Source: a bacterium HR33
GTDB lineage: Bacteria > Gemmatimonadota > Gemmatimonadetes > Gemmatimonadales > GWC2-71-9
Direction: 5' to 3'
Assembly (NCBI GenBank): GCA_002923375.1
Contig: BEIJ01000002.1
Location: 248,001 to 312,000, forward strand
DNA length: 64,000 nucleotides
Part shown: one piece after another, positions 52,522 through 61,803 of the stretch
How the letters are laid out: every line of letters begins with the position of its first letter
Position numbering within the stretch: the first letter of the stretch is position 1
Made by a program: the position numbers and the translations under genes
Notes under the pieces: generated by a model
The model's input: only the letters and a program-made list of their open reading frames with translations
Told to the model about the DNA's origin: nothing
The model's database searches: none

Positions 52522-54705
52522 ATGAAGCGAGCATGGTCGTTGTGTTTGTTGGCGGCGCTCGCAGCCGCTGTAGAGCTTCGGGCGCAGGGCGGCGATTTCA
52601 GCGTGGAGGGTATTTTCGTGCGCCGCGCCTTCGCCCCCCAACTGGTGTCGCTGAGGTGGCTGCCATCCGGGGGAGCCTTCGTGGTACTGGAAAGAGGGGA
52701 AGGGGGAACGGTGGATCTGTATAGGGTGGAAGCCTCGAGCGGCAGAAGGCAGCTTCTGCTTCGGGGTGGGGAGTTGGTGCCCCCGGGTTCCTCCGAGCCC
52801 ATCCTGATAGAGGATTTCGAGTTTTCGCCCGACGGTTCCAAGCTGCTGATCTTCACCGACACGCAGAGGGTATGGCGCCTCAATACCAAGGGTACCTACT
52901 ACGTCTGGGACTTCCGCACTCGGACGCTCAAGCCCATCAGCACGCGGCCGGGCTTCCAGATGTTCGCCAAGTTTTCTCCTGACGGCAGAAAGGTGGGGTT
53001 TGTAAGAGACAACAACATCTTCGTGGTCGATCTCGAGAGCGGCGTCGAGCGCCAGCTTACGCGCGACGGCAGCGAGGACATCATCAACGGGACCACGGAC
53101 TGGGTTTACGAAGAGGAGTTGGATCTGAGGGACGCCTGGCGTTTCAGCCCCGACGGAAGGAAGATCGCCTTTTGGCGATTCGACCAGTCGCCCATCCCTC
53201 CCTTCTATTTGCTCGACGAGCTCTCCCTTTACCCCCGTCTGGTGCCGGTGAGGTATCCCAAGGCAGGAACCGACAATTCCCTGGTTCAACTCGGAGTAGT
53301 GGACCTCGAGACCGGAGAGACCAGATGGATCGACACCGGCTCCGATCGGAATTCCTACATAGCCCGGATGGACTTTGCGGGGTCTGCGGACTCCATTTGG
53401 TTCGTGCGCTTGAACCGGCATCAGAATCGCCTGGAGCTGCTTTTGGCCGATGTCAATACGGGAGCCTCGCGGGTGATCATGACCGACAGCGACTCCGCCT
53501 GGGTGGACGTGCACGATCCGATCTGGATCGACGGGGGTAGGAGGTTTCTGTATCTGAGCGAGCGGGACGGTTACGCTCAACTTTTTCTCTTCGGGAGGGA
53601 CGGCTCGTTGATTCGAAAGGTGACGGCGGGGCCGTGGGACGTTCTGGAAGTTCACGGCGTGGACCAGTCCTCGGGCACCGTCTATTTCACCGCGGCGGCG
53701 GACGGTCCTCTGTTCCGGCCGCTCTACCGCATAGGGCTGGACGGCAGGGGTTTCCGGCGGCTCTCGAGTGCCGAAGGGGTGCACAATCCCAGTTTCGATC
53801 CCTCGTTCCGGTACTATGTGGATATCCACTCCCGGGCCGGCCAGCCGCCGGTTCAGACGCTGCATCGGGCGGACGGCTCGGTGATTAGGGTGCTGGCGGA
53901 CAACGAGCCGCTGCGCAGGAAGCTGGACAGTTTAGGTCTCAGGCGGCCCGAATTCATCAAGGTCCCGACCGCGCCGGGAGTGGAGCTGAACGGATATCTG
54001 ATCAAGCCTCCTGCTTTCGACTCCACCAAGGCGTACCCCTTGTTGATGTACGTTTACGGAGGTCCCGGCTCCCAGACGGTCCTCGATGCTTGGGGCGGGG
54101 ATCTGTACCTGTGGCACCAGTTGGTGGTGCGGGAGGGGTATCTGGTGGCCAGCGTGGACAATCGGGGTACCGGGGCCAGGGGCGCCAAGTTCAAGAAAGT
54201 CACCTATCTCAATCTGGGCACCTATGAGACCGCGGATCAAATCGCGGCAGCCCGGTTCTTCGGAAGTCTCCCTTATGTGGACGCCTCGCGCATAGGGATC
54301 TGGGGTGCGAGCTACGGAGGGTACATGTCCCTTCTCGCCATGTTTCGGGGGGAAGGAGTATTCAAGGCGGCCATCAGTCGCGCGCCGGTCACCGACTGGC
54401 GGCTGTACGACACGATCTACACCGAACGTTACATGCGCACGCCCCAAGAGAATCCCGAGGGCTACCGGAGATCCGCTCCCCAGACCTACGTGGAACTGCT
54501 CCGGGGGAATCTGCTGATCGTTCACGGGACGGGAGACGACAATGTCCATCCCCAGAACACCACTCAGCTGGTTCACCTGCTCGAGGAAGCCAACAAGCAG
54601 TTCGACCTCCGGATCTACCCCAACAAGACCCACGCTTTGGAGGGTGCGAGGACCAGGTTGAACCTCTACACTTTCTTTCTGGAGTGGATCAAGAAGAATT
54701 TGTAG
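52522..54705 (+). CDS. Dipeptidyl peptidase IV family serine peptidase (S9B)
   Basis: 727 residues with a signal peptide (ending VELRAQGG). An eight-bladed DPP-IV N-terminal propeller (FSPDGSKLLIF, FSPDGRKVGFVRDNN, NGTTDWVYEEEL with the Glu pair that holds the substrate N-terminus) precedes an alpha/beta hydrolase. Catalytic residues are Ser597 in WGASYGGYMS, Asp672 in HGTGDDNVH and His704 in NKTHAL; the spacing (75 and 32) closely matches mammalian DPP-IV. It removes X-Pro or X-Ala dipeptides outside the cytoplasm. Divergent from pcm with a 61-base gap. Confidence 0.96.
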   Translation: MKRAWSLCLLAALAAAVELRAQGGDFSVEGIFVRRAFAPQLVSLRWLPSGGAFVVLERGEGGTVDLYRVEASSGRRQLLLRGGELVPPGSSEPILIEDFEFSPDGSKLLIFTDTQRVWRLNTKGTYYVWDFRTRTLKPISTRPGFQMFAKFSPDGRKVGFVRDNNIFVVDLESGVERQLTRDGSEDIINGTTDWVYEEELDLRDAWRFSPDGRKIAFWRFDQSPIPPFYLLDELSLYPRLVPVRYPKAGTDNSLVQLGVVDLETGETRWIDTGSDRNSYIARMDFAGSADSIWFVRLNRHQNRLELLLADVNTGASRVIMTDSDSAWVDVHDPIWIDGGRRFLYLSERDGYAQLFLFGRDGSLIRKVTAGPWDVLEVHGVDQSSGTVYFTAAADGPLFRPLYRIGLDGRGFRRLSSAEGVHNPSFDPSFRYYVDIHSRAGQPPVQTLHRADGSVIRVLADNEPLRRKLDSLGLRRPEFIKVPTAPGVELNGYLIKPPAFDSTKAYPLLMYVYGGPGSQTVLDAWGGDLYLWHQLVVREGYLVASVDNRGTGARGAKFKKVTYLNLGTYETADQIAAARFFGSLPYVDASRIGIWGASYGGYMSLLAMFRGEGVFKAAISRAPVTDWRLYDTIYTERYMRTPQENPEGYRRSAPQTYVELLRGNLLIVHGTGDDNVHPQNTTQLVHLLEEANKQFDLRIYPNKTHALEGARTRLNLYTFFLEWIKKNL

Positions 54706-54708
54706 GAG

Positions 54709-55827
54709 TCAGGCGGCCTGGAGCTGGCGGAACGGTTCCGCAAGTTCCGCCAGCGCCTGCTCCAGTTGTTCGGTGGGATTCCCGTATCCGATTCTGAGAT
54801 GGCCCGGCATCCCGAAGTGCTCGCCCGGTACCAGCAAGATGGAGTGCCTTTTTCTGACCGCTTCCACGAGTTGCAAGGTATCCACTCCGTTTCCGAACCG
54901 CACGAAGCAGATCGCGCCCGCCGCCGGGGGATGCCAGGAAAAGAGATCGCCGAAGGCCCGAAGCCACCGGTCCAGTACGGGGTAGTTGGTGTTGAGGATC
55001 CGCCGGGTCCGCGCCAAGATCCGATCTCTGTGTTTAAGCGCCCTCAGGGCCAGAAAGTCACTCACCGGGCTCGGCCCTATTACGGTGTAGTCGTGCCGCC
55101 GCCACAGGTGCTCGATCATCTCTTTCGGACCTACGATCCAGCCGATGCGCAAACCCGGCAGGCCGTAGGCCTTGGAGAGTCCGTTGGTAATCAGCAGGCG
55201 CTCGTAGCCGCCCCACCACGAAGCGGTCGTCTTTCCGTCCAGTTCCGCGCCTTGGTAGATCTCGTCCACTAGTAGCCACGCTCCGGTCTCCCGGACCCGA
55301 GCGAGTACCGCCTCCCGTACCGCTCCGGAAAGGATCTGGCCCGAGGGATTGTGCGGGTTGGTCACCACTACCAGGCGGGTATCGGGAGTGATGGTCCGCC
55401 GGATCTCCTCCGGGTCCGCCTGCCAAGCTCTCTCCGGGCGAAGCCAAATGGGCGCCACCTGGGCTCTGGCGTTCTGCGCCAGTCCCCAGGTCTGCATGTA
55501 GGTGGGGTAGAAGATGGCCACCTTTTCTCCCGGGTTCACCAGCGCCCAGCAAGCTATGAAGTTGGCCTCTGCGCCGCCTACGGTTATGAGTACGTTGTCG
55601 CGGGTAGCTCCGGGGTAGAGGGCCGCTATGGTGTCGCGAAGTTCGTCGGAGCCGTTACCCTGCGAATACCCGAAGCGAATCCGCCCCAGCTCTTCCGCGT
55701 CGGTCTCGGTAAGCTCCAGCAGCTCGGCCAAGGAGAGAGGGTGCACCCCGCTCTCGGAAAGATTGATGCGGACGCGGTGCTCCCACGTGCTCTGCCATCG
55801 CTCGAGCTCGAAGGGAAAGAATTCCAC
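54709..55827 (-). CDS. Class I/II PLP-dependent aminotransferase
   Basis: 372 residues from GTG at 55827. PLP-lysine is Lys219 in ITNGLSKAYGLPGLRIGW; the other fold residues are NPHNPSG (Asn160), LVDEIYQG (Asp188, Tyr191) and Arg227. GYSQGNGSDELRDTI marks the N-terminal cofactor loop. It transaminates amino acids in the cytoplasm; specificity is unknown, though the family resembles capreomycidine synthase or MalY-like enzymes. It converges on the DPP-IV gene with a three-base gap. Confidence 0.9.
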   Translation of the reverse strand: MEFFPFELERWQSTWEHRVRINLSESGVHPLSLAELLELTETDAEELGRIRFGYSQGNGSDELRDTIAALYPGATRDNVLITVGGAEANFIACWALVNPGEKVAIFYPTYMQTWGLAQNARAQVAPIWLRPERAWQADPEEIRRTITPDTRLVVVTNPHNPSGQILSGAVREAVLARVRETGAWLLVDEIYQGAELDGKTTASWWGGYERLLITNGLSKAYGLPGLRIGWIVGPKEMIEHLWRRHDYTVIGPSPVSDFLALRALKHRDRILARTRRILNTNYPVLDRWLRAFGDLFSWHPPAAGAICFVRFGNGVDTLQLVEAVRKRHSILLVPGEHFGMPGHLRIGYGNPTEQLEQALAELAEPFRQLQAA

Positions 55828-55854
55828 CGAACGCCGCGCAGTCCTAGCAGCCGA

Positions 55855-56601
55855 TCATCCGGGCACTCGGGACCACAAGGCGATCACGCCGCACATCGCC
55901 GTGCCGGTGTTGAACTCCGGCGGGATGGAGGCCGAGCCCCGGTAGATTTCGATGCCCTCCACTTGGTCCGGTGTGAGCTCGTCCACATCGCCCATGAAGG
56001 GAAGGCCGTCCAGGAAGTACTGAATCGGACATGCACCCATGATGCGGCGGGTTTCCGAAAACGAGCGCACCCTGCAGTGGCCGCCGTCGCAGACGATCCT
56101 CAACCCGGGTACACTCCGAAGCATGTCGCTCAGCACCCGCGGGTTCCGCTTCTCGATGTCTTCGCGCGTTATGAAGTAACCCTGTCCCGATCCTTTGCGG
56201 GCGTGGAAGCCCAACATTTTGGGTGCGGGAGCTTCGGCTTCTCCCTCCACCACCAGTTCGGGGAGAGGTACGCTGGTGGTTTCCAGGCGGACCGCAAGCT
56301 CCATGTTCTGCCCTGGTTCCAAGGTGACCGGGAAGGCCAACGGAGCGCGATTCGGATGTTTGATCTCTACGATATGTTTGCCCGGGGGGACGTTCCGCAG
56401 CTGGAAGATCCCGTCCGAGTTGGTGAGCGTCCAGATCTTAGTGCCGGTCACTACCACCTGGACTCCCAGCAGCGGTTCGCCCGTGCCCACAGCTGTGACT
56501 ATGCCCGAGATCGTGGCCGGGCGCTGCTGCGCGAAGAGCGCCTGCAGTGGAAGATTAGCGCCCGCGAGCAGTACGATGGCGGGAAAAAGCTTGCTGACCA
56601 T
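55855..56601 (-). CDS. Barrel-less TonB plug protein with regulatory domain
   Basis: 248 residues with a signal peptide (ending LFAQQ). A carboxypeptidase-regulatory-like domain (about 30-110; ISGIVTAVGTGEPLLGVQVVV) leads into a plug (about 145-248): YFITREDIEKRNPRVLSDML, IQYFLDGLPFMG, VEGIEIYRGSASIPPEFN and ending GVIALWSRVPG. It stops exactly where a receptor barrel would start. It contains about four Cys. Domain order matches the mini receptor at 43527, minus the barrel. Function unknown; it may sit in the periplasm as a binding or signalling module. Confidence 0.75.
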   Translation of the reverse strand: MVSKLFPAIVLLAGANLPLQALFAQQRPATISGIVTAVGTGEPLLGVQVVVTGTKIWTLTNSDGIFQLRNVPPGKHIVEIKHPNRAPLAFPVTLEPGQNMELAVRLETTSVPLPELVVEGEAEAPAPKMLGFHARKGSGQGYFITREDIEKRNPRVLSDMLRSVPGLRIVCDGGHCRVRSFSETRRIMGACPIQYFLDGLPFMGDVDELTPDQVEGIEIYRGSASIPPEFNTGTAMCGVIALWSRVPG

Positions 56602-56703
56602 AACTCGCCCCCGGTCTTAAGGAACGGGGATCTACCCGACGTCGGTGACTTCCACAGTTTATGATAACGCCTCTTCCCTGGTGCCGCCAGAGGGAGGACT
56701 GGG

Positions 56704-57084
56704 CTATAAAAGCGGCCCGTCCCACTTCCCTGAGACAACAATTTTGGCTCCTCTCAGGTTTCCTCTGAACTCGTAGATCCAGCAGCGCAGTCGCGCCCCG
56801 CTGGTCAGAAGCGCCTCGGTTTCGGTACGGTGAAACTCTGGCCCCTCATAGCGATCCAGCTCTCCCAGTAAACTATCGTCCGGGACTGCGAGAACGGTGC
56901 CGAACACCCAGGTTTCAGCCTCCGGGTCCAGCACCACGCCGGGGTAAGGCCCGAGGTCGTACAGCACCCCCCGAACCCGGCCTTCGCCCGCGGAGCGGAG
57001 GCGCGCCGCCAGGGCTGCTATTGCGGCGGGTGCGAGTCCCGGCTGCAGAGTGCCGTAAGCGAACAGAGGACGCGGCCGCAACAT
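56704..57084 (-). CDS. Gamma-glutamylcyclotransferase-like (GGCT/AIG2) protein
   Basis: 126 residues. The substrate-loop motif is FAYGTLQPGL (residues 8-17) and the catalytic Glu80 is in LDRYEGPEF. The strand VRGVLYDLGPYPGVVL and C-terminal WIYEFRG match the GGCT fold. These enzymes release 5-oxoproline from gamma-glutamyl compounds or act on related amines. Cytoplasmic. It diverges from the DUF5916 gene with almost no gap. Confidence 0.88.
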   Translation of the reverse strand: MLRPRPLFAYGTLQPGLAPAAIAALAARLRSAGEGRVRGVLYDLGPYPGVVLDPEAETWVFGTVLAVPDDSLLGELDRYEGPEFHRTETEALLTSGARLRCWIYEFRGNLRGAKIVVSGKWDGPLL

Positions 57085-57186
57085 CGTGTGCGCGAAAAAC
57101 GTAAGTACCCTAGGATTCGGTCCGCAGGGCGGTTTAAATTAACCCGCCGCTTCAAACGCGATACCCGACTCGGAGAGATTAGGATC

Positions 57187-60003
57187 TTGCTGGAAAGAAT
57201 AGCTCACTTGGCGCTGGCCGTCACTATCGGTCTGGGCGCCGTTCCTCTGAGCCTTAAGGCCCAGCAGGACGCCCGGGCGGTGCGTGTCCGCGGCGAGGAA
57301 CCGGTGATCGACGGGAAGCTGGACGATCCCGCATGGGAGGATGCTCCTCCCGTGACCCAGTTCATTCAACGCGAACCGGTCGAGGGGGCTGCAGTGAGCG
57401 AGTCCACCGAGGTCCGGTTCGTCTATAATGACCGGGCGCTGTTCGTCGCTTTCCGGGGATTCGATCGGGAGCCGGACAGGATTGTGGGGAGGTTGGTCCG
57501 CCGCGATCAGCGGATCGTCTCCGATTACTTCAACCTTTTCTTGGACACGTACTACGACCGCCGTACCGCGTTCGAGTTCAGCATCAACCCTTCCGGCGCG
57601 CGGCGCGACGTGTTCATCTACGACGACGGCGGCGGGCGCGACGAATCCTGGGACCCGGTGTACGACTGGGCCACAAGAGTGGATTCCCTGGGCTGGACGG
57701 TGGAGCTCAGGATCCCTTTTTCTCAGCTCCGCTTTCCACGCCGCGACTCGCTGATCTTCGGGCTCAGATTGCGCCGGGCCATCGTGCGCCGGCGAGAAGA
57801 GGCCAATTGGCCGTTCTTTCCCCGGGACCGCTCGGGCGAGGTGTCCTACTTCGGAAGACTGGTAGGCATAACCGGTATCCCCGCACCGCAACGAGTGGAG
57901 TTCTTGCCGTACACAGCGGGTAGCGCGAGGTTCGAGCCGGTGGAAGACGGAAATCCGTTCTCGACCGGGAGGAGGACCGGATTCCGCGGCGGGGCGGACC
58001 TCAAGGTAGGACTGGGGAGTGCCCTGACCCTGGATCTTACCGTCAACCCGGACTTCGGGCAGGTAGAGGCTGATCCGGCGGTAGTCAATCTCACAGCTTT
58101 CGAAACCTTCTTTCCGGAAAAGCGGCCGTTCTTCGTAGAGGGGGTAAACCTCTTTCGCTTTCCCTTGTCGGCCACCGGATCTCCGCAGGGAGAAATGGGT
58201 GGTGGGGGCGGTGGAGGTGGTGGGGGGTCCGGTGGCGGATTCGGAGGAGGCGGTTTCTTTGGAGGCGGAGGCGAGACCTTGGTATACACCCGCCGTATTG
58301 GGAGAAGTCCGCAGCTTTCGCCCGAGGTTCCTCCGGGAGGTTACGCGGGCGGTTTGGACCAAACTACCATATTGGGCGCCGGCAAGGTGAGCGGGCAGTT
58401 TGGCGGTGGCTGGGCGGTGGGCTTCTTGCAGGCGGTGACGGCCAAGGAAACCGTCCCGGTGGTCGATTCTTCGGGTGTAAGAGCCCGGTCGCCGGTGGAG
58501 CCGCTCACCAGCTACAGCGTCTTCCGGCTGCAGCGGAACACCAATAACGGCCGCCTGGCGTACGGCGTCATGGCGACCGGGATGCTCCGCGATCTCGAGG
58601 GACCGCGGGAGCGTCCCATCACGGTTCCCTGTTCGACAGCAGATCCCACTAGGTTGGTGCCGGGATCCTGCGTGGTGGGCGTGGAAACCGATCCGGGAGA
58701 GCCGGCCTTTCAAGTTCTTCGGAGTCGCGCCTTCAGCGGCGGGAGCGACTTCCGGTGGCGCTTCGGCGGTGACCGCTACGAGATCGAGGCAGCTCTCATG
58801 GGATCGCGGGTCGAAGGCTCGACCAAAGCTCTCTTGGAAACCCAGAAAAGCTCGGCTCGCTACTTCCAGCGGCCTGATCAGAACCACGTGAGGATCGACT
58901 CGACTCGAACTTCCCTCTCCGGCTTCGCAGCCAACGCGCGCATCGCCAAGGTTACCGGGTTCCTTACCTGGGATTTGCGGTACAACACCAGAAGCCCCGG
59001 TTTCGAGGTTAACGACTTGGGCTTTCTCCGGCAGGCCGACCTGCACCAGCAGAGAGCCGAAGTGGAACTCAGGTGGCTCACGCCGGGGAAAGTCTTCCGC
59101 CGCTTTCAGTGGAGTGTGGAAGAGGAGGCGGAATTCACCTACGGTTGGGAGAGGACCCGCACCTCGCTTCAGAGCCGGGCGAACATGGAGTTCGCCAACT
59201 ACTGGGGGCTTACCATCAGCGGTTCACGGGAGTTCGAAGCTCTTGGAACCAGGGTACTCCGCGGGGGGCCGGCGTTGCTAGAGCCGGCGAGCCTTAGAAT
59301 CGGGGGGAACATCCGGTCCGACTTCAGGCGTTCGGTCTGGGGCAACTTGGGCGGATCGTACACTAGAGAGGACGAGAGCGGAGCGGTGCGCCGCAATCTC
59401 AACGCGGGCATCCGCTTCAGGCCGCCGGGGTCCGTGGCCTTTAGCATCGAAGGTAGGTTGACCCACGACGTGGACGACCGCCAGTTCATCGCCCGCCGCA
59501 CGGTGGGTGACTCGACCTACTACGTATTGGGGCGCATTGATCGGCGCGAAGCCTCGCTCACCTTCGGTTTGGACTTGGCTCTGACGCCGCGCCTTTCTCT
59601 GGAACTCTACGCCCAGCCTTTTGTCTCGGCCGGGCGCTACGGCCCCCTGCGCCTGGTGGCGGATCCGAAAGCTCCTTCCTATGCGGCGCGCTTCGATCCG
59701 TTGGAAAGTGACCGCATGGTCCGCCCCGGAGAAGGAGAAGAGATCTCCGTGGACGTCGACCGGAACGGGAGCGCGGACTTTACCATTCCCGAACCCGACT
59801 TCAGAGTAGCCGCTCTGCGCACCAATGCGGTACTGCGCTGGGAGTTCCTCCCGGGTTCTACCCTTTACTTGGTCTGGCAGCAGAATCGGGAAGAGAGAGT
59901 GCCGGACGGATCGCTGGACTTCGCCCGCGCCTTGGGCGACAGCTTTACCGCCAAGGGACAGCAGGTAGTGGCGATGAAGGTGGCCTACTGGATCGGCCTG
60001 TAA
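57187..60003 (+). CDS. CBM9-like / DUF5916 outer-membrane protein
   Basis: 938 residues from TTG at 57187 (GGAGAG upstream, then a signal peptide ending LSLKAQQ); an in-frame GTG at 57088 is the alternative. Residues about 25-210 are a CBM9-like domain (VIDGKLDDPAWEDAPPVTQF, FSINPSGARRDVF). The DUF5916 part follows with VEADPAVVNLTAFETFFPEKRPFFVEG. A glycine-rich insert of about 25 residues (58196-58275) lies in a loop. The rest is a beta-rich barrel ending with an aromatic-rich strand and VAMKVAYWIGL. DUF5916 proteins are surface or outer-membrane proteins; ligand unknown. The end overlaps the convergent polX gene. Confidence 0.85.
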   Translation: MLERIAHLALAVTIGLGAVPLSLKAQQDARAVRVRGEEPVIDGKLDDPAWEDAPPVTQFIQREPVEGAAVSESTEVRFVYNDRALFVAFRGFDREPDRIVGRLVRRDQRIVSDYFNLFLDTYYDRRTAFEFSINPSGARRDVFIYDDGGGRDESWDPVYDWATRVDSLGWTVELRIPFSQLRFPRRDSLIFGLRLRRAIVRRREEANWPFFPRDRSGEVSYFGRLVGITGIPAPQRVEFLPYTAGSARFEPVEDGNPFSTGRRTGFRGGADLKVGLGSALTLDLTVNPDFGQVEADPAVVNLTAFETFFPEKRPFFVEGVNLFRFPLSATGSPQGEMGGGGGGGGGGSGGGFGGGGFFGGGGETLVYTRRIGRSPQLSPEVPPGGYAGGLDQTTILGAGKVSGQFGGGWAVGFLQAVTAKETVPVVDSSGVRARSPVEPLTSYSVFRLQRNTNNGRLAYGVMATGMLRDLEGPRERPITVPCSTADPTRLVPGSCVVGVETDPGEPAFQVLRSRAFSGGSDFRWRFGGDRYEIEAALMGSRVEGSTKALLETQKSSARYFQRPDQNHVRIDSTRTSLSGFAANARIAKVTGFLTWDLRYNTRSPGFEVNDLGFLRQADLHQQRAEVELRWLTPGKVFRRFQWSVEEEAEFTYGWERTRTSLQSRANMEFANYWGLTISGSREFEALGTRVLRGGPALLEPASLRIGGNIRSDFRRSVWGNLGGSYTREDESGAVRRNLNAGIRFRPPGSVAFSIEGRLTHDVDDRQFIARRTVGDSTYYVLGRIDRREASLTFGLDLALTPRLSLELYAQPFVSAGRYGPLRLVADPKAPSYAARFDPLESDRMVRPGEGEEISVDVDRNGSADFTIPEPDFRVAALRTNAVLRWEFLPGSTLYLVWQQNREERVPDGSLDFARALGDSFTAKGQQVVAMKVAYWIGL

Positions 60004-61718
60004 GCGCTCCGCTTGAGCGAGCGCCGCAACCCTTCCAGGTCCAGGCAGTTCACTATCCGGTCCTTGGTGAGCCCGGCCCTGCGGGCGATGGCGACGGCGT
60101 ACGACATGTAACCCAGATGAGAGACGGCGTGGCTATCGGTTCCTAAAACGAATCTGACACCCTCTTCGGCGGCTGCCATGGCCAGGTGATCCGGAAGATC
60201 CATTCGCTCGGGGCTTCCGTTCAACTCCAGCAAGCAACCCTCCGCCGCACAGGCGCGGGCCAACTCCTCGAAATCCAGAGGATAAGGCTCCCGCCGATTG
60301 AGCAGTCTGCCCGTGGGATGGGCGATGGCATCCACCAGAGGATGCATGACCGCGCGCAGCAGGCGGCGAGTGTTCTCTCGAGGATCGCGGCTCGCCCCGT
60401 AGTGAAGCGACGCCACCACGTAATCCGCCTCCGCCAGAACGTCGTCCGGTAGATCCAGCGCGCCGTCGTCCAGGACGTCGAGTTCTACACCCTTGAGCAG
60501 AATGAGCCCGCCGGCCTCCCGGTTGATCCGATCGATCTCGCGCCACTGCATCCTCAGCCTTTCCGCATCTAACCCGCGAGCCATGGTCACCCTCTTGGAA
60601 TGATCCGTGATCGCCAGGTAACGATGTCCCAGATTGCGGGCCGCTGCCGCCATCTCCTCGAGGGTGGCTTTGCCGTCGGTAGCGTTGGTGTGGGCGTGAA
60701 GGTCCCCGCGCACGTCCCGGAGCTCCACCAACTGCGGCAGGGAGCGCCGCTTGGCCAATTCGATCTCTCCTCTAGCCTCTCTCAGCTCGGGAGGAATCCA
60801 TTCGAGACCCAAAGCTTCGTAGACCTCCTCCTCCGTGCGCCCCGCCACTCTACGCTCGCCGCTGAATACGCCGTACTCGTTGAGTTTTAGATCCAGAGCC
60901 TGCGCGATCTTGCGCAGCTCCACGTTGTGCGCCTTCGAACCGGTGAAGTAACACAATGCGGCGCCGTACTCGTCGGGGTGAACCGCGCGCAGGTCCGCCT
61001 GGGGCCCGCCCCGCAGCCTCACCGACGCCTTGGTCGGACCCTGGGCCAAGATTTCCTCCACGCCGGAATAGCTGACGAAGCGTTCGATCGCCCGCGGGCC
61101 CTCGGTAGTGGCGACCAGGAGATCCAGGTCTCCGACGGTTTCCTTTCTCCGGCGGTAGCTACCCGCCGCTTCAACGGTGTCGAACCCTCCGGCGCGCAGG
61201 TGCTCGAGCAATGCGTTCACCCACTTCTCGGCCTCCGCCAAGAGCATCCGCTTCTCCCCGCGGGTTGCCGCCCGGTCCAACTCTTCCTTGAGCTTTCTCA
61301 CCGACCGCTCGCCGAATCCGCGCACCCCCTCCAGGCGTCCTTCCTCCAATGCGCGCCTCAGATCGCCAAGCGAAGCAATCCCCAGCGTGTCGTGCAACAA
61401 TCTCACCCGCTTCGGGCCGAGTCCCGGCAGGCGGGTGAGCTCCAGCAGTCCAGCCGGGAACTTCGAGCGCAACTCCGCAAGGGCTTTGAAGGTGCCGGTC
61501 TCCAGTATTTCTCTAATCTTTGCAGCCAAATCGGTTCCGATACCCGGAAGCTCCACCAGCGCCTTGGGATCGTGCGCAAGGTCCCGCAACGGCGTCCCCA
61601 GATCCCGAATCACCCGCGCGGCGTTACGGTAGGCCCGCACTCGGAAAACGTTGGCACCGTCCAGCTCGAGCAGGTCGGCCATCTCGTCGAATTGATCGGC
61701 AATGGCGGGATTCTCCAC
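59985..61718 (-). CDS. polX: Family X DNA polymerase with PHP exonuclease domain
   Basis: 577 residues from GTG at 61718. Helix-hairpin-helix motifs (LPGIGTDLAAKI, LPGLGPKRVRLLHDTLG) precede the nucleotidyltransferase motif GSYRRRKETVGDLDLLV, whose D-L-D coordinates Mg. The C-terminal PHP domain has DLHAHTNATDGKATLEEM, AITDHSKR and VLGTDSHAVSH with metal ligands for 3'-5' exonuclease or AP-endonuclease activity. PolX fills short gaps in base excision repair. It overlaps the convergent DUF5916 gene end by 19 bases. Confidence 0.96.
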   Translation of the reverse strand: MENPAIADQFDEMADLLELDGANVFRVRAYRNAARVIRDLGTPLRDLAHDPKALVELPGIGTDLAAKIREILETGTFKALAELRSKFPAGLLELTRLPGLGPKRVRLLHDTLGIASLGDLRRALEEGRLEGVRGFGERSVRKLKEELDRAATRGEKRMLLAEAEKWVNALLEHLRAGGFDTVEAAGSYRRRKETVGDLDLLVATTEGPRAIERFVSYSGVEEILAQGPTKASVRLRGGPQADLRAVHPDEYGAALCYFTGSKAHNVELRKIAQALDLKLNEYGVFSGERRVAGRTEEEVYEALGLEWIPPELREARGEIELAKRRSLPQLVELRDVRGDLHAHTNATDGKATLEEMAAAARNLGHRYLAITDHSKRVTMARGLDAERLRMQWREIDRINREAGGLILLKGVELDVLDDGALDLPDDVLAEADYVVASLHYGASRDPRENTRRLLRAVMHPLVDAIAHPTGRLLNRREPYPLDFEELARACAAEGCLLELNGSPERMDLPDHLAMAAAEEGVRFVLGTDSHAVSHLGYMSYAVAIARRAGLTKDRIVNCLDLEGLRRSLKRSAYRPIQ

Positions 61719-61803
61719 CGCTGCTAGCTCACCTCCGAATGCGGCTCAGGCTTCTCTAACGCGCGGCCACCCAGTCTTGGAGCCACCGCTGGGTTGCATC
61801 GAA

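Noticed and set aside
52399-53865. 488-codon minus-strand frame opposite the DPP-IV gene
   Set aside because: Shadow of the peptidase gene; it also runs through the pcm start region without any domain.
57139-59046. 635-codon minus-strand frame opposite the DUF5916 gene
   Set aside because: Antisense shadow; no recognisable fold and no start signal.
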